Below are positions 8,936 to 17,638 of a DNA stretch of 64,000 nt, piece by piece. Numbering within the stretch: the stretch's first letter is position 1; every line of letters begins with the position of its first letter. Both the position numbers and the translations under genes were made by a program. This DNA comes from Arthrobacter sp. MYb227 (GTDB lineage Bacteria > Actinomycetota > Actinomycetes > Actinomycetales > Micrococcaceae): assembly GCF_002975435.1 (NCBI RefSeq), contig NZ_PCPT01000001.1:558001-622000 (forward strand), in the 5' to 3' direction. The notes beneath the pieces were generated by a model. That model worked only from the letters and a program-made list of their open reading frames with translations, ran no database searches and was not told where the DNA came from.

Positions 8936-9455
8936 GGTGTCCTCCGTTTCGCAGAATGTGCTTCAATGACTTCCGTGCTCTGCTGACCCGCGCCCAGGCT
9001 GCTTCTTGAGAGCAGCCTAGGAGTTTGGCGAGCTGCTGGGCCGAGAGCTCTTCCCAGTAGGTCAGGTAGAGGATCTCTCGTTCGGCTTCACGCATTGAAA
9101 GCATGGCTTCACGCAACTGCACCGAGTGTTCGTCCCCTGCGCTGCGGTCGGGGCAGTGCCGGAGTTTGACCTCAAGTGCTGCTACACGTAATTGGCGTCG
9201 GTATTCGTTACCGATGAGGTTCTTGCAGGTCTGGTACAGGTAGGCCAGTCCTGCTGGTTCTGCCTCTGCGAATTTACCCCAGGCCACGCGGAAGGTTTCG
9301 CTTGCCAGATCACGTGCCGTTTCGTGGCTGCTAATACGCCGCTCGGCATACCGGAGAACCATCCAATAGTGCTGTTTATAGAACGTGCTGAAGCGCTCCT
9401 CAACAGTTTGTGGGGGTCTGACGGTATCCTCCAGCAGTTTGAGTTCGGGCTGCAT
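8928..9455 (-). CDS. ECF-type RNA polymerase sigma factor
   Basis: 175 residues with sigma-70 region 2 (FSTFYKQHYWMVLRYAERRI then ARDLASETFRVAWGKF, near residues 23-62) and region 4 (LYLTYWEELSAQQLAKLLGC followed by AWARVSRARKSLKHIL, near 130-165), and no regions 1 or 3, as in extracytoplasmic-function sigma factors. GAGGGAGG lies three bases before the ATG. It is followed, with an 8-base overlap, by the membrane-protein gene that may hold it inactive. The stimulus and target genes cannot be read from the sequence. Confidence 0.88.
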   Translation of the reverse strand: MQPELKLLEDTVRPPQTVEERFSTFYKQHYWMVLRYAERRISSHETARDLASETFRVAWGKFAEAEPAGLAYLYQTCKNLIGNEYRRQLRVAALEVKLRHCPDRSAGDEHSVQLREAMLSMREAEREILYLTYWEELSAQQLAKLLGCSQEAAWARVSRARKSLKHILRNGGHHV

Positions 9456-9712
9456 GGGCCTCCCTCTAAAGGTATGTTGGTTTGTGGTTCACACTATCTA
9501 TTTCCGATATGCGCCAGTTCCTGACATATTTGGCCAAAATTAATGCGTTCGTTTATCACGTGGCTCCAGTGACGTGATCATTGTGCTGGCTCGGGTGGGG
9601 GGTCCAAGAAGAAGTCGTGACCAAAGATTTACCGATGACCGGCCTAACGTGAGAAGGTTGGCGTTGAGCTTTTCTGCCCGCAGTTTTCGTTAAACGAAGG
9701 TACATTGCGTTT

Positions 9713-10306
9713 GTGCCGTATGCGGGGCCCGCTCAAAATCTTGATGACCCGCAGATAACCCACCATGCGAAAGCTGCAATGCGACTTTTCACCACAGTTC
9801 GAAACATGTTCCTGATGTTATGGCGAGAGGCCGCCAAGTTTGGTGTTGTTGGTGGGCTTGGTTGGTTCATCGATAACGGCATCTACGCGCTTTTATGGCA
9901 CGGCCCAATGTCCGAAAGCACCATTAAGGCAAGAATCGTTTCAACGGGCATAGCAACGCTCTTCTCATGGTTTGCCAACCGGTATTGGACTTTCAGGCAC
10001 CGACGCTCTGACCGCCCTTGGAAGGAATTCCTACTCTTCTTAGCGATGAACGGCGTCGGGCTCGGAATCGTTGTTCTTTGCCAATTCACGTCCCGCTATG
10101 TTCTTGGCTTCACTTCGTTTAGTGCGGATTTCATTGCGGGTGGAGTCATTGGTTTGATCCTTGGAACGATTTTCAGATTCTTTGCTTATCGTTTCTTTGT
10201 ATTCAGCCAGGACCCCGTGTCTGTTGAGACAGATACCGATATCGAAGCCCTACATGGTAATCCGGCTGAACGAGATCTTGTCACCGCAAGCTCATCGCAG
10301 AAATAG
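9713..10306 (+). CDS. GtrA family membrane protein
   Basis: 197 residues with four predicted membrane helices and the GtrA hallmarks: FGVVGGLGWFIDNGIYALL in helix 1, the SWFANRYWTFRHRRS stretch after helix 2, a Gly-rich third helix and the RFFAYRFFVF end. GtrA proteins help move lipid-linked sugars or support cell-wall polysaccharide assembly. The GTG start at 9713 has no Shine-Dalgarno but lies six bases after TACATT, a fair -10 box, suggesting a leaderless message; an ATG at 9779 is the alternative. A 13-bp palindrome (9686-9698, TTCGTTAAACGAA) lies just upstream and could be an operator. Confidence 0.83.
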   Translation: MPYAGPAQNLDDPQITHHAKAAMRLFTTVRNMFLMLWREAAKFGVVGGLGWFIDNGIYALLWHGPMSESTIKARIVSTGIATLFSWFANRYWTFRHRRSDRPWKEFLLFLAMNGVGLGIVVLCQFTSRYVLGFTSFSADFIAGGVIGLILGTIFRFFAYRFFVFSQDPVSVETDTDIEALHGNPAERDLVTASSSQK

Positions 10307-10352
10307 GAATAAACTCCTGAGACTGTCTTGCTGCTGATCAATACCGGAGCGG

Positions 10353-11351
10353 CTAGGAAAGCTTTCGACTCAACACTTGGTAGCTAGCCTTTAGTCGTTC
10401 CAACCACCATTGCCGGCGCTGTGCGCTTACGGCATGCGCTTTGAGCAAGGCCGGATCCGCAGCAATAGTGCGAAGGTTCAAGACTCCATTGACTGCTAGG
10501 TATGGATCGTGAGTGATATCGCTGCTCAGTAATGATCCGGTGGCAAGCCCGCAGGCATACGGTAGTTCTGGCAATGCGGCCGCGAGCGCCGCACCCTGAC
10601 GCAAACCAATCGAGGTGTCCAAGGCCGAAGAGACAACAGCCGGAAGGCCCGCATCGGCAACAATCTGTAGTGCTTTGCGCACACCGCCTAAGGGCTGGGC
10701 CTTGATAATGATCAGGTCGGCGGCTCCGGCCCGTGCAACTGCCAACGGGTCCTCGGATTTACGCACCGATTCATCTGCGGCAATGAGAATTCCAAGATTC
10801 TCGGTTCGAATGAATTCTCGAATCAAAGCCAAATCTTCAATGCTTGCCACGGGCTGTTCGGCATATTGCAAACCGAATCTGGCCAGGGCCCCCATCGCTA
10901 TCTTTGCTTCATCCAAGCTCCACCCTGCGTTAGCGTCAATACGTACGTGGGCTTGTGGGTACAGCCTGCGGACTTCGGTGAGACGGGCAAGATCCTGGCT
11001 TAGGTCTTGCCCTTGTTCGGCTACCTTGACCTTGATTGTATGAATGGAGTCGTAGTTGCTCAGCACCTGAGCAACTCGTTCGACTCCCACGGCAGGCAGC
11101 GTTGCGTTGACAGGAATATGCTCACGTACCGGCTCGGGGAATCCTGCCCATGCAGCTTCTATGGCCGAGGCCAGCCAGGCCGAGGATTCCTCTGCTCCGT
11201 ATTCAATGAACGGGGAGAATTCTCCCCAACCCGTTGGTCCCTCGAATAACAATGCCTCACGATGTTCAACCCCACGGAATTTAACCTTCATGGGGATCGA
11301 GACAATGCGTGCTCGTTGGGTCAAATCGGCAAGGCTGGGCAGTTCAAACAT
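10353..11351 (-). CDS. menC: o-Succinylbenzoate synthase
   Basis: 332-residue enolase-superfamily dehydratase converting SHCHC to o-succinylbenzoate in menaquinone synthesis. Catalytic and metal residues are visible in order: the KVKV pair on strand 2, Asp in RIDANAGW, Glu in YAEQPV, Asp in IAADESV and the second base Lys in LIIIKAQPLGG. Length and the N-terminal capping domain fit the actinobacterial enzyme. AGGGTGG lies upstream of the ATG. It stands alone on the minus strand between gtrA (convergent) and the SRPBCC gene, so the men genes here are dispersed rather than in one operon. Confidence 0.92.
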   Translation of the reverse strand: MFELPSLADLTQRARIVSIPMKVKFRGVEHREALLFEGPTGWGEFSPFIEYGAEESSAWLASAIEAAWAGFPEPVREHIPVNATLPAVGVERVAQVLSNYDSIHTIKVKVAEQGQDLSQDLARLTEVRRLYPQAHVRIDANAGWSLDEAKIAMGALARFGLQYAEQPVASIEDLALIREFIRTENLGILIAADESVRKSEDPLAVARAGAADLIIIKAQPLGGVRKALQIVADAGLPAVVSSALDTSIGLRQGAALAAALPELPYACGLATGSLLSSDITHDPYLAVNGVLNLRTIAADPALLKAHAVSAQRRQWWLERLKASYQVLSRKLS

Positions 11352-11442
11352 GGTTCCACCCTATCGCCCGTTCATTGCGGCTCCGGCCCGGATCTCAAGT
11401 GTTTTGGTTGGTTGGCTGCCAGTTGAGCAGCCAACCAATTTT

Positions 11443-12132
11443 CTAGTTCTGGGCATAGGCTTCGTTGATTGCTTGCTGCCAGAGACTGGTGTTTTCTTGT
11501 GCATCGGCATCTGGAGCAAAATCATGAACTGTAAGACCGACTCGGTGGCCGAAGGCGTTGCGTCCAAAGATTCGGATCATTGAGGAATTCGTGCGTAGCC
11601 CCACAAAATTCTCATTACGGAAATCTACAACAATTTCTGAAAGTCCGCTTCCGGGAAGATTCACGCTGTGACTCTCGCCCTCTTTGGCGTTTTCCAGTCC
11701 CAAAGAGGTGAGGAACATATCTAGTGCATTCGGAGCGGTGGCCGCGTCAGGTCCTTGAATATCGCTGAAGGTTACCGGCCTACCGTTGAAGTGAGCCAGA
11801 TATTGGCCCAGCGTATGTAGGTAAAATGCCGTGTGTTTTGAGGCACCGTCATATTGGTTATCCCAGTCGTCAACGAATATTCCTGAATGAACGTAACGCA
11901 GGATAGTGCCTTGGTGGCCTTCGGTGAGCTGGTGTTCAAGTTGGTTGAACCACCCATCGGGGCCTTCCATCCGGGTCACCAAATGTGTGGGGAACTCTTC
12001 AACCTTGACGAATGCTTTCCAATCTCCGGTGGGGAACATCCATGCTGCGGTATCGTCGGTAACGGCTTTCCAAACCTGTTCCGGGGTTCCCGGGAGATCT
12101 ATGTCCTGGTGGATTTCAAATTCTTTGCTCAT
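11443..12132 (-). CDS. SRPBCC (AHSA1/START-like) domain protein
   Basis: 229 residues starting at the ATG at 12132, which overlaps the TGA of the preceding regulator gene by one base (TGATG). The N-terminal half has the START/Bet v1 pattern, EIHQDIDLPGTPEQVWKAVT followed by GDWKAFVKVEEFPTHLVTRM, and aromatic residues typical of AHSA1-like proteins that bind a hydrophobic ligand in a cavity. The C-terminal half looks like a second, diverged copy. Coupling to an ArsR-type repressor is a common pairing for this family, suggesting response to a small hydrophobic molecule; the ligand is unknown. Confidence 0.8.
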   Translation of the reverse strand: MSKEFEIHQDIDLPGTPEQVWKAVTDDTAAWMFPTGDWKAFVKVEEFPTHLVTRMEGPDGWFNQLEHQLTEGHQGTILRYVHSGIFVDDWDNQYDGASKHTAFYLHTLGQYLAHFNGRPVTFSDIQGPDAATAPNALDMFLTSLGLENAKEGESHSVNLPGSGLSEIVVDFRNENFVGLRTNSSMIRIFGRNAFGHRVGLTVHDFAPDADAQENTSLWQQAINEAYAQN

Positions 12133-12716
12133 CAGAGTTGTTCTTTCAATGTTGGATGCAGGGTCATGACCAGACGGTGGGCGCGGCCATTTTCCGCAGG
12201 CTTGTGGTATTTGTTGGCCAAGGCGCTCACGCTTTGGGTTAGTTCCTTGCTGAATTCGGCGCGGTCTTTGGCGCTGGAAAAAACTATTTCCGTATCCAGC
12301 GCAAAGGTTGCCAGTGGTTTCTTGGCGGCTCTGGCTCCAAGAATCATTTTCCCGACTTCTCGCATGGTTCGTGCGGCTAGGGCCACCATCCATACCGCTG
12401 AGAACTCGTTACGCAATGATCCAGATTGCGGGGAAAGCTCACCCATGGTTTCCGGGGAAATGATGTACGAAGCGGCAGTTGCCTGCATCAAGCGTTCGGT
12501 CATGATGCCTTTTTGCCGTTGTTCTACTACTTGAAGAAGCCCAAGTTCAACGAGTTGGTTCAGGTGGTAGGTAATCTTCTGACGTGGAATCCGCAGTCGC
12601 GTAGCTAGCATGCTTGCCGAAGCGGGCTCACGAAGTTCGGTTAAGAAATTCCGGCGTATCGGGTCTAGTGTGGCGGCCGCCGCTCGTGGGTCTTCAATCA
12701 CTGAGAGGTCTAACAT
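12132..12716 (-). CDS. ArsR-type winged-helix transcriptional regulator
   Basis: 194 residues: an N-terminal winged helix (DPIRRNFLTELREPASASML then ATRLRIPRQKITYHLNQLVE, about residues 18-58) and a helical C-terminal part of unknown ligand specificity. No Cys cluster for metal binding is seen, so this is not a classical arsenic or zinc sensor. The gene is first in a two-gene operon with the SRPBCC protein. A perfect palindrome overlaps its own promoter, which points to autorepression. The ATG at 12716 has no Shine-Dalgarno and coincides with the predicted transcription start. Confidence 0.83.
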   Translation of the reverse strand: MLDLSVIEDPRAAAATLDPIRRNFLTELREPASASMLATRLRIPRQKITYHLNQLVELGLLQVVEQRQKGIMTERLMQATAASYIISPETMGELSPQSGSLRNEFSAVWMVALAARTMREVGKMILGARAAKKPLATFALDTEIVFSSAKDRAEFSKELTQSVSALANKYHKPAENGRAHRLVMTLHPTLKEQL

Positions 12717-12722
12717 GAGTCA

Positions 12723-12751
12723 AGAATTGCACTGACAAATAAATTTGTCAA
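12723..12751 (-). promoter_or_regulatory. Promoter and operator of the ArsR/SRPBCC operon
   Basis: On the minus strand TTGACA (12751-12746), a 17-base spacer and AATTCT (12728-12723) form a promoter whose start would fall at the ArsR ATG. The perfect inverted repeat TGACAAAT-AA-ATTTGTCA (12733-12750) overlaps the -35 box and the spacer, an ideal place for a repressor. Confidence 0.65.
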
Positions 12752-12820
12752 TAGAGTGTTGTGGGCGATTCACACCACAGTCGCCTCCATTTTCTGCACA
12801 GATGTGAAACGCTTGAAAGG

Positions 12821-13750
12821 ATGAGCTACACGCACCAGCCTCGAACAACGCTCCGGGAAATATCCGGTCTGCTTCCTTGGTATGCCTCAATGGCAGCCTT
12901 GGTGACAGCATTCGGGGCTTGCTACTTATTCTTTGTGCACTCGCGAGTTGGCCAATGGATCGATGAAGCCGCACTCCTGGGTGGTCAAGCGTTCCTCGCA
13001 GCGGATACAACTCGCAAGCCCGCCTTAGCATTTCTTGATTACATGCCAGCGGTCTCCGCCGGGATTGCTGCAATCGTCTTATTCCTGGCCTTGATTAGGA
13101 GGAAAGACTTTGCCCGACCAATCATTGCCGGACTCAGTATTCTGGGGGCTGCAGGGACAACTCAGCTGCTCAAACATGTGCTCTTGGAGCGCCCAGATCT
13201 AAATATTTCTGCAGCAACGGGTAACTCGTACCCTTCCGGGCATACAACCTTTGCTGCAGCGGCAATGATGTCACTATTTCTGGTGGCACCAATTGCCCAA
13301 CGTCCTTTCGTGGCATTGATCGGATGGAGCTACGCGGCGATCGCTGGAGCTTCAACATTGGTGTTGGGATGGCACCGCCCCAGCGATGTAGTTGCGGCTT
13401 ACTTGGTGTCGGCGTTTTGGGTGCTACTAGCTGGACTTTTGTTGCGTCACTGGCACGGCCCTACCGATCAAGAACATTCTCTGAAATCCCTCAAATCAGG
13501 TCTCTGCCAACGAATACTCGCGAGCTTTGCGGCCCTTGGTGCCCTAGGAGTAAGTGCCAGCATGATTTTGGTTTTGCTCTTGCCGCACCCAAAGGTCAGC
13601 GGCGTATCCGAAGCCGGGCTTCTAGTTTTTTTGGGCGCCGGGCTTGTCATGATTGTGGGTTCAGCTTTCGTTCTTGGTTTCTTGGTACTCAAACTCTTCA
13701 CTCACTTTGGTTCTGCTATCAGATTCCGGGCTGAACGCGGGATGAAATAA
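12821..13750 (+). CDS. PAP2 family membrane phosphatase
   Basis: 309-residue multi-pass membrane protein with the acid-phosphatase motifs in order: KHVLLERP (KxxxxxxRP), YPSGHTT (PSGH) and GWHRPSDVV (SRxxxxxHxxxD type, here HRPSD). This family removes phosphate from lipid phosphates such as phosphatidate or undecaprenyl diphosphate at the membrane. Eight or so hydrophobic segments are visible; the C-terminal two lie beyond the catalytic core. ATG 12821 is used, but GAAAGG directly abuts it, so an upstream GTG at 12761 cannot be excluded. Its 3' end overlaps the convergent MFS gene by 49 bases. Confidence 0.82.
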   Translation: MSYTHQPRTTLREISGLLPWYASMAALVTAFGACYLFFVHSRVGQWIDEAALLGGQAFLAADTTRKPALAFLDYMPAVSAGIAAIVLFLALIRRKDFARPIIAGLSILGAAGTTQLLKHVLLERPDLNISAATGNSYPSGHTTFAAAAMMSLFLVAPIAQRPFVALIGWSYAAIAGASTLVLGWHRPSDVVAAYLVSAFWVLLAGLLLRHWHGPTDQEHSLKSLKSGLCQRILASFAALGALGVSASMILVLLLPHPKVSGVSEAGLLVFLGAGLVMIVGSAFVLGFLVLKLFTHFGSAIRFRAERGMK

Positions 13751-14910
13751 CCAAAGATCCCTGCGCCCAGTAGTGAAACCGCAGCGATGGACCAAATTCC
13801 CACACTTAGGCTTGCGAACGCGACCATCGCGGCAAGCACTATGGGCCCACTCATCACCCCGGTGTCCGCCATCAGACGCCACAGTCCTAGGAATTTTGCC
13901 CGCCCTTGAACCGGTGAATAATCTGCTCCAAGGGTCATCACAATTCCCGATCCAATTCCATTGCCAAACCCCAGCAACATGGCAACCGCAGCGAATGTTC
14001 CAACTCCTGTCGTCAACGGTAGAAGTCCCAACGCCAAGGCCATGAAAACCATGCATGGGACAGCAATCCACGCCCGACCCTTGATATCCATAATTTTCCC
14101 AGCCGGATAGAAAATCAGCATGTCAATCGCGCCGGAAAGTCCGTAGACCAAGGAGATTGTTTCAACGCTCAGCCCCAAGCTGTCTCCCCACAAGGGCAAT
14201 ACCACTTGTCGGGTCGAACGAACCGCCGCAATACAAAAAACGCCGAGTCCGACCCCACACAGTACCCGCCAGTTTTCTTTGGCAATACTCATCATCGATT
14301 CCGTTGAGGAACCGGATGAGTACTCTAGGCTGCTGAGCGTGCGTGAGGGCAGCTCGGGGATTGCAAAACAGACGACGAGCGCAATAAGCATCGATGATGT
14401 GCCTACCCAATAGGCCCCGGCAATCCCCCACCATTTCATGGCCAGAGTTGCAATAAATGGACCGGCAAACACCCCGATACGCATCACCCCGCCCAGGGTG
14501 GACATGGCTCGAGCGCGATATTGCTGTGGGATTGCTTCGGCTAGATAGCTTTGCCGGGCGAGGTTGAAGACGGCACCTGCCATGCCCAACATGGTCACAC
14601 CCACTGCAAAGAGGGTAAGACTTGAGGGAAACAGTCCAACGCTCATTCCGACTGTTGCCCAACCAGCAGCGATGACCATGGCGAAGCGTTCACCAATGCG
14701 AGAGATTAGCAACGCCGCGGGGACATTGGAGATCAATGAGCCCACACCGACGAGGGTCACGATCAGTGCCGCTGTGGCAATATCTGCACCACGTTCTCGC
14801 GCGGCTATGGCGATGATCGGGGCAACGGCGCCCAGCCCCAGACCGTAGAGCAATGAGGGTGAATAGATTTTCAGTGCCTTGTCGCGAACCCTGAAATTTT
14901 CTTCACCCAT
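13702..14910 (-). CDS. MFS transporter
   Basis: 402 residues with twelve hydrophobic segments. The loop after helix 2 carries LLISRIGERFAMVIAAGWAT, the GxLaDrxGrr-type signature in variant form, and the second half has the matching PAGKIMDIKGRAWIAV loop, so both six-helix halves are complete. The family covers drug and metabolite exporters; no substrate can be assigned. It is transcribed toward the PAP2 gene with a 49-base tail-to-tail overlap and no terminator between them. Confidence 0.82.
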   Translation of the reverse strand: MGEENFRVRDKALKIYSPSLLYGLGLGAVAPIIAIAARERGADIATAALIVTLVGVGSLISNVPAALLISRIGERFAMVIAAGWATVGMSVGLFPSSLTLFAVGVTMLGMAGAVFNLARQSYLAEAIPQQYRARAMSTLGGVMRIGVFAGPFIATLAMKWWGIAGAYWVGTSSMLIALVVCFAIPELPSRTLSSLEYSSGSSTESMMSIAKENWRVLCGVGLGVFCIAAVRSTRQVVLPLWGDSLGLSVETISLVYGLSGAIDMLIFYPAGKIMDIKGRAWIAVPCMVFMALALGLLPLTTGVGTFAAVAMLLGFGNGIGSGIVMTLGADYSPVQGRAKFLGLWRLMADTGVMSGPIVLAAMVAFASLSVGIWSIAAVSLLGAGIFGYFIPRSARNLIAEPK

Positions 14911-14951
14911 TGCTTTATCCTACGCAGATTCGCAAAGATGACATTCCAAGG

Positions 14952-15812
14952 TCAGGTGGCATGCACTCTTTGATACAAGTTTCGTGATTCAACGGGACCG
15001 AAGGGCAACACACGTAGTTCATGATCGGTTGGCTCGGAGCCGGGTTTTTGTACAGCTGCTATTTTGCGGCAGGTGGTAATCGCCTCACGTATTTGATCGC
15101 GTTGGTGGAGCACAAAGTCACGGTCAACGGTTCCACCATGTCCCGGAACATATACGGTGTCTAGCGCCTCACCGGTGACAAGTTCATCCAAGACAGCTAC
15201 CCAGCGTAGGGGTATTGAATCTTCAAAGTTTGGTGGACCACCTTGTTCGATTACGTCTCCAGCAAAAAGCACTCGTCCGGTATGGACACTGATATCTCCC
15301 GGACTATGTGCGTTGCCCAGTTGTTGAAGAGTGACAAATTTGTCCCCAAGATTGATTCTCACCGGTGCGCTTCCCACGCGATGCTCTGGAATATGAAGCC
15401 TCGTGCATTCACCTTCACCGGCGGCCATTTCTGGCTCGATGCTTGCTACTAGTTCGCGCTGTTGAGACTCGGTTTGTTCCATGTGTTCGATCGCGAGCGT
15501 GCCCGCGTAAAAGTCGGTAACACCTTGCGCACGAAAGTAGTCGTTGCCTAGAAAATGGTCACCGTGAGCATGAGTATTAGCAATAATCAGGTGCGTATCG
15601 GTAATGCGTCTAACCGCACGGTGGATGGCCGCTGCTTCACGAGGCCCGGAGCCAGTATCAACGAGCAAAGAGCTACGAGTGCCAACGATCAGCCCACTAT
15701 TCATCTCAAACCCGGGGCTACGCAGGCGCCAACAATCATCTGGCAATGCTTCCCATACAAGATCAGCTGGCAGCGTCGCGCCTTCGAAGCGTTGCTCTTG
15801 GAAGGGAATCAC
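14952..15812 (-). CDS. MBL-fold metallo-hydrolase
   Basis: 286 residues. The GTG at 15812 is chosen because AAGGAAGG lies eight bases upstream; an ATG further up at 15866 would place a perfect palindrome inside coding sequence. Metal-binding motifs of the metallo-beta-lactamase fold are present: NTHAHGDHFLGND (HxHxDH type), a His in GNAHSPGDIS, Asp in LFAGDVIEQGG and His in YVPGHGGTVD. Members act as glyoxalase II-like thioesterases, lactonases or other hydrolases using one or two zinc ions. No signal peptide is seen, so it is probably cytosolic. The substrate is unknown. Confidence 0.85.
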   Translation of the reverse strand: MIPFQEQRFEGATLPADLVWEALPDDCWRLRSPGFEMNSGLIVGTRSSLLVDTGSGPREAAAIHRAVRRITDTHLIIANTHAHGDHFLGNDYFRAQGVTDFYAGTLAIEHMEQTESQQRELVASIEPEMAAGEGECTRLHIPEHRVGSAPVRINLGDKFVTLQQLGNAHSPGDISVHTGRVLFAGDVIEQGGPPNFEDSIPLRWVAVLDELVTGEALDTVYVPGHGGTVDRDFVLHQRDQIREAITTCRKIAAVQKPGSEPTDHELRVLPFGPVESRNLYQRVHAT

Positions 15813-15838
15813 TATGGTTTCCTTCCTTGAACTATTAG

Positions 15839-15852
15839 CGTCAAATTTGACG
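15839..15852. promoter_or_regulatory. Perfect palindrome upstream of the MBL hydrolase gene
   Basis: CGTCAAATTTGACG is a 14-bp perfect palindrome lying 27-40 bases before the chosen GTG start. Position and symmetry suit a dimeric repressor. No adjacent regulator gene is obvious. Confidence 0.45.
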
Positions 15853-15862
15853 GCTGAATGGT

Positions 15863-16072
15863 TCAAATCGTCGTGATCTTGACCTTACCAAAAGGAACTG
15901 TCTCATCAACGAGAGCTTGTTCCGAGTGGTGCCCTAATCCACGGACATGTACACCATGCATACCTTCTGCCACCGATTCGAGCATGACAGGAAGCACCAT
16001 TGCCGAGTGACGCTCATCCAGAGTTTCAAGGTATTGAACATATTCTTCTGGCAGTTCATTCATTTCGCTCAT
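15863..16072 (-). CDS. Small hypothetical protein
   Basis: A 69-residue soluble protein, MSEMNELPEEYVQYLETLDE at its start, with GMHGVHVRGLGHHSEQALVD in the second half. No membrane segment, signal or recognisable motif is present apart from the His-rich GHH. It lies 50 bases upstream of the MBL gene on the same strand, possibly in the same transcript. The start could also be the ATG at 16063. Reading-frame length and an acidic, soluble composition support a real gene, but I do not recognise its family. Confidence 0.55.
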   Translation of the reverse strand: MSEMNELPEEYVQYLETLDERHSAMVLPVMLESVAEGMHGVHVRGLGHHSEQALVDETVPFGKVKITTI

Positions 16073-16159
16073 GCCCCTAGGATAGAGCCGCAATCTGCCA
16101 CGTCATAGAGGCAAAAGCCGCCAATCTGAAAATCATATGACAGCCGTAACGGTGCGTAG

Positions 16160-16211
16160 AAAAACTATGGGTACCCTGCAATCCGTTTCCGGATCGTGAA
16201 GGGCACCCATA
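16160..16211 (-). terminator. Terminator of the bkd operon
   Basis: TATGGGTACCCT (16166-16177) pairs with AGGGCACCCATA (16200-16211) with one mismatch, with an inner ATCCG/CGGAT stem. On the minus strand it is followed by five U residues (16164-16160). It begins 14 bases after the E2 stop. Confidence 0.8.
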
Positions 16212-16225
16212 ATTTGAAATTTCTC

Positions 16226-17638
16226 TTAGAGATCGGCCAATGCTCCGGCCGGGTTCTCCATTGCATCAGCGACAAAGCGGAGGAACCCTGCGGCGACTCC
16301 CCCATCGCATACCCGATGATCGAAGGCCAGCGTCAGTTCGGTGACCTTGCGTACGGCCAGTTCGCCATTGACAACCCATGGCTTATCGATGATTCGACCG
16401 ACTCCCAGAATTGCAACTTCGGGGTAGTTGATGATTGCTGCAGAACCATCAACACCAAAGACACCGTAGTTATTCAGTGTGAAGGTGCCACTGGTTAGCT
16501 CGGCAATCGTTGCCTTGCCAGCCCGAGTGACCTCGGTGAGCCTGGCTAGTTCGGTATTGATGCCCCGGGCACTGAGCTGTTGAACATTACGGATGGCCGG
16601 AACCATCAGTCCGCGATCGGTCTGCGCGGCAATGCCAAGGTTGATTCCCTCAAAGCCAATAATCTCGGCATCACCCTGCGCATTGGTTTCGATACGAGTG
16701 TTTAGCTCAGGGTATTTTTGCAACCCGGCTACTACGAAGCGGGCAATGAACGCCAAGAGTCCAGGAGTATTTTCCGGTTCCTTAGCCTTGAGCGCCGAAC
16801 GCATCTCAAGCAGGGCGGTTGCATCAACATCAACCCACACGGTTGCTTCAGGAATCTCACTGCGCGAGCGAGTCATTGCCGCAGCAATGGTCTTGCGCAC
16901 CCCGGTGAGCTGTGTGCGCGAAGCAATCGTGAGACCCGAACGCGAATCACGTTCGCCGGCAGGCACGTTCACCGCAATAGCTGAAACCTGAACCGGTGCC
17001 ACGGCGACAGGGGCAGGGTCGACCGGAATAGCTTGCGACACTGCACTGGATGCTGTTTCAACGTCGCTGCGCAGAATCAAGCCACCGGCACCGCTTCCAC
17101 GTACCGAAGCAATATCGATCCCACGTTCCTTGGCAAGTTTGCGAACCAAGGGAGAGATAACCAGTGGTGCGCGCACTGATGCTGCAACACTCTGTGCCGA
17201 GGAAGCCACCGCGGCTACAGCCCCGGCACGCGGGCGACGCTTCCGTGCCTTGGCCGATAGTCCCTCGGGAGTTCCATAACCAATGAGTACGTTGCCAGAG
17301 CCTTCGCTCTTAGGCTCGGTGGCTCCGGCGCGTTCTTCTTCGCGGTAAGACAACGCAACTTCACGTTCCGGAGCCGGGGCGGTCGGTGCCTCGGATCCTT
17401 CTTCAAGAACAGAAATCAGCGGGGTATCAACCTGGATCATTTCTCCGGCAGCACCGTGCAGCTGATGCACAGTACCGGCGTATGGGCTTGGTACCTCAAC
17501 CATGGATTTGGCGGTTTCAACCTCGGCAATGGGCTGATCGATGACTACTGTGTCGCCCACGGAAACTAGCCATTTCACCAATTCGGCCTCGGTAAGTCCC
17601 TCACCAAGATCCGGCAACAAGAAAGTTTTCACGCTCAT
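16226..17638 (-). CDS. Branched-chain 2-oxoacid dehydrogenase E2 (lipoyl acyltransferase)
   Basis: 470 residues in the usual order: a lipoyl domain (FLLPDLGEGLTEAELVKWLV, lipoyl Lys in VETAKSMVEVPSP near residue 43), an Ala/Pro-rich linker, an E1/E3-binding domain (PLVRKLAKERGIDIASVRGS then GAGGLILRSDVE, about 150-190), a second linker, and the CoA acyltransferase domain with the active-site pair DHRVCDGG near the C-terminus (HxxxDG). The GTGGCATGAG junction gives an ATGA overlap with the E1-beta gene, which sets the start. It transfers acyl groups from E1 to CoA in the cytosolic complex. No E3 gene is in the operon. Confidence 0.9.
   Translation of the reverse strand: MSVKTFLLPDLGEGLTEAELVKWLVSVGDTVVIDQPIAEVETAKSMVEVPSPYAGTVHQLHGAAGEMIQVDTPLISVLEEGSEAPTAPAPEREVALSYREEERAGATEPKSEGSGNVLIGYGTPEGLSAKARKRRPRAGAVAAVASSAQSVAASVRAPLVISPLVRKLAKERGIDIASVRGSGAGGLILRSDVETASSAVSQAIPVDPAPVAVAPVQVSAIAVNVPAGERDSRSGLTIASRTQLTGVRKTIAAAMTRSRSEIPEATVWVDVDATALLEMRSALKAKEPENTPGLLAFIARFVVAGLQKYPELNTRIETNAQGDAEIIGFEGINLGIAAQTDRGLMVPAIRNVQQLSARGINTELARLTEVTRAGKATIAELTSGTFTLNNYGVFGVDGSAAIINYPEVAILGVGRIIDKPWVVNGELAVRKVTELTLAFDHRVCDGGVAAGFLRFVADAMENPAGALADL

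Noticed and set aside
12133-12393. N-terminal extension of the SRPBCC protein
   Set aside because: It would overlap the whole end of the ArsR gene; the one-base TGATG coupling start is far better.
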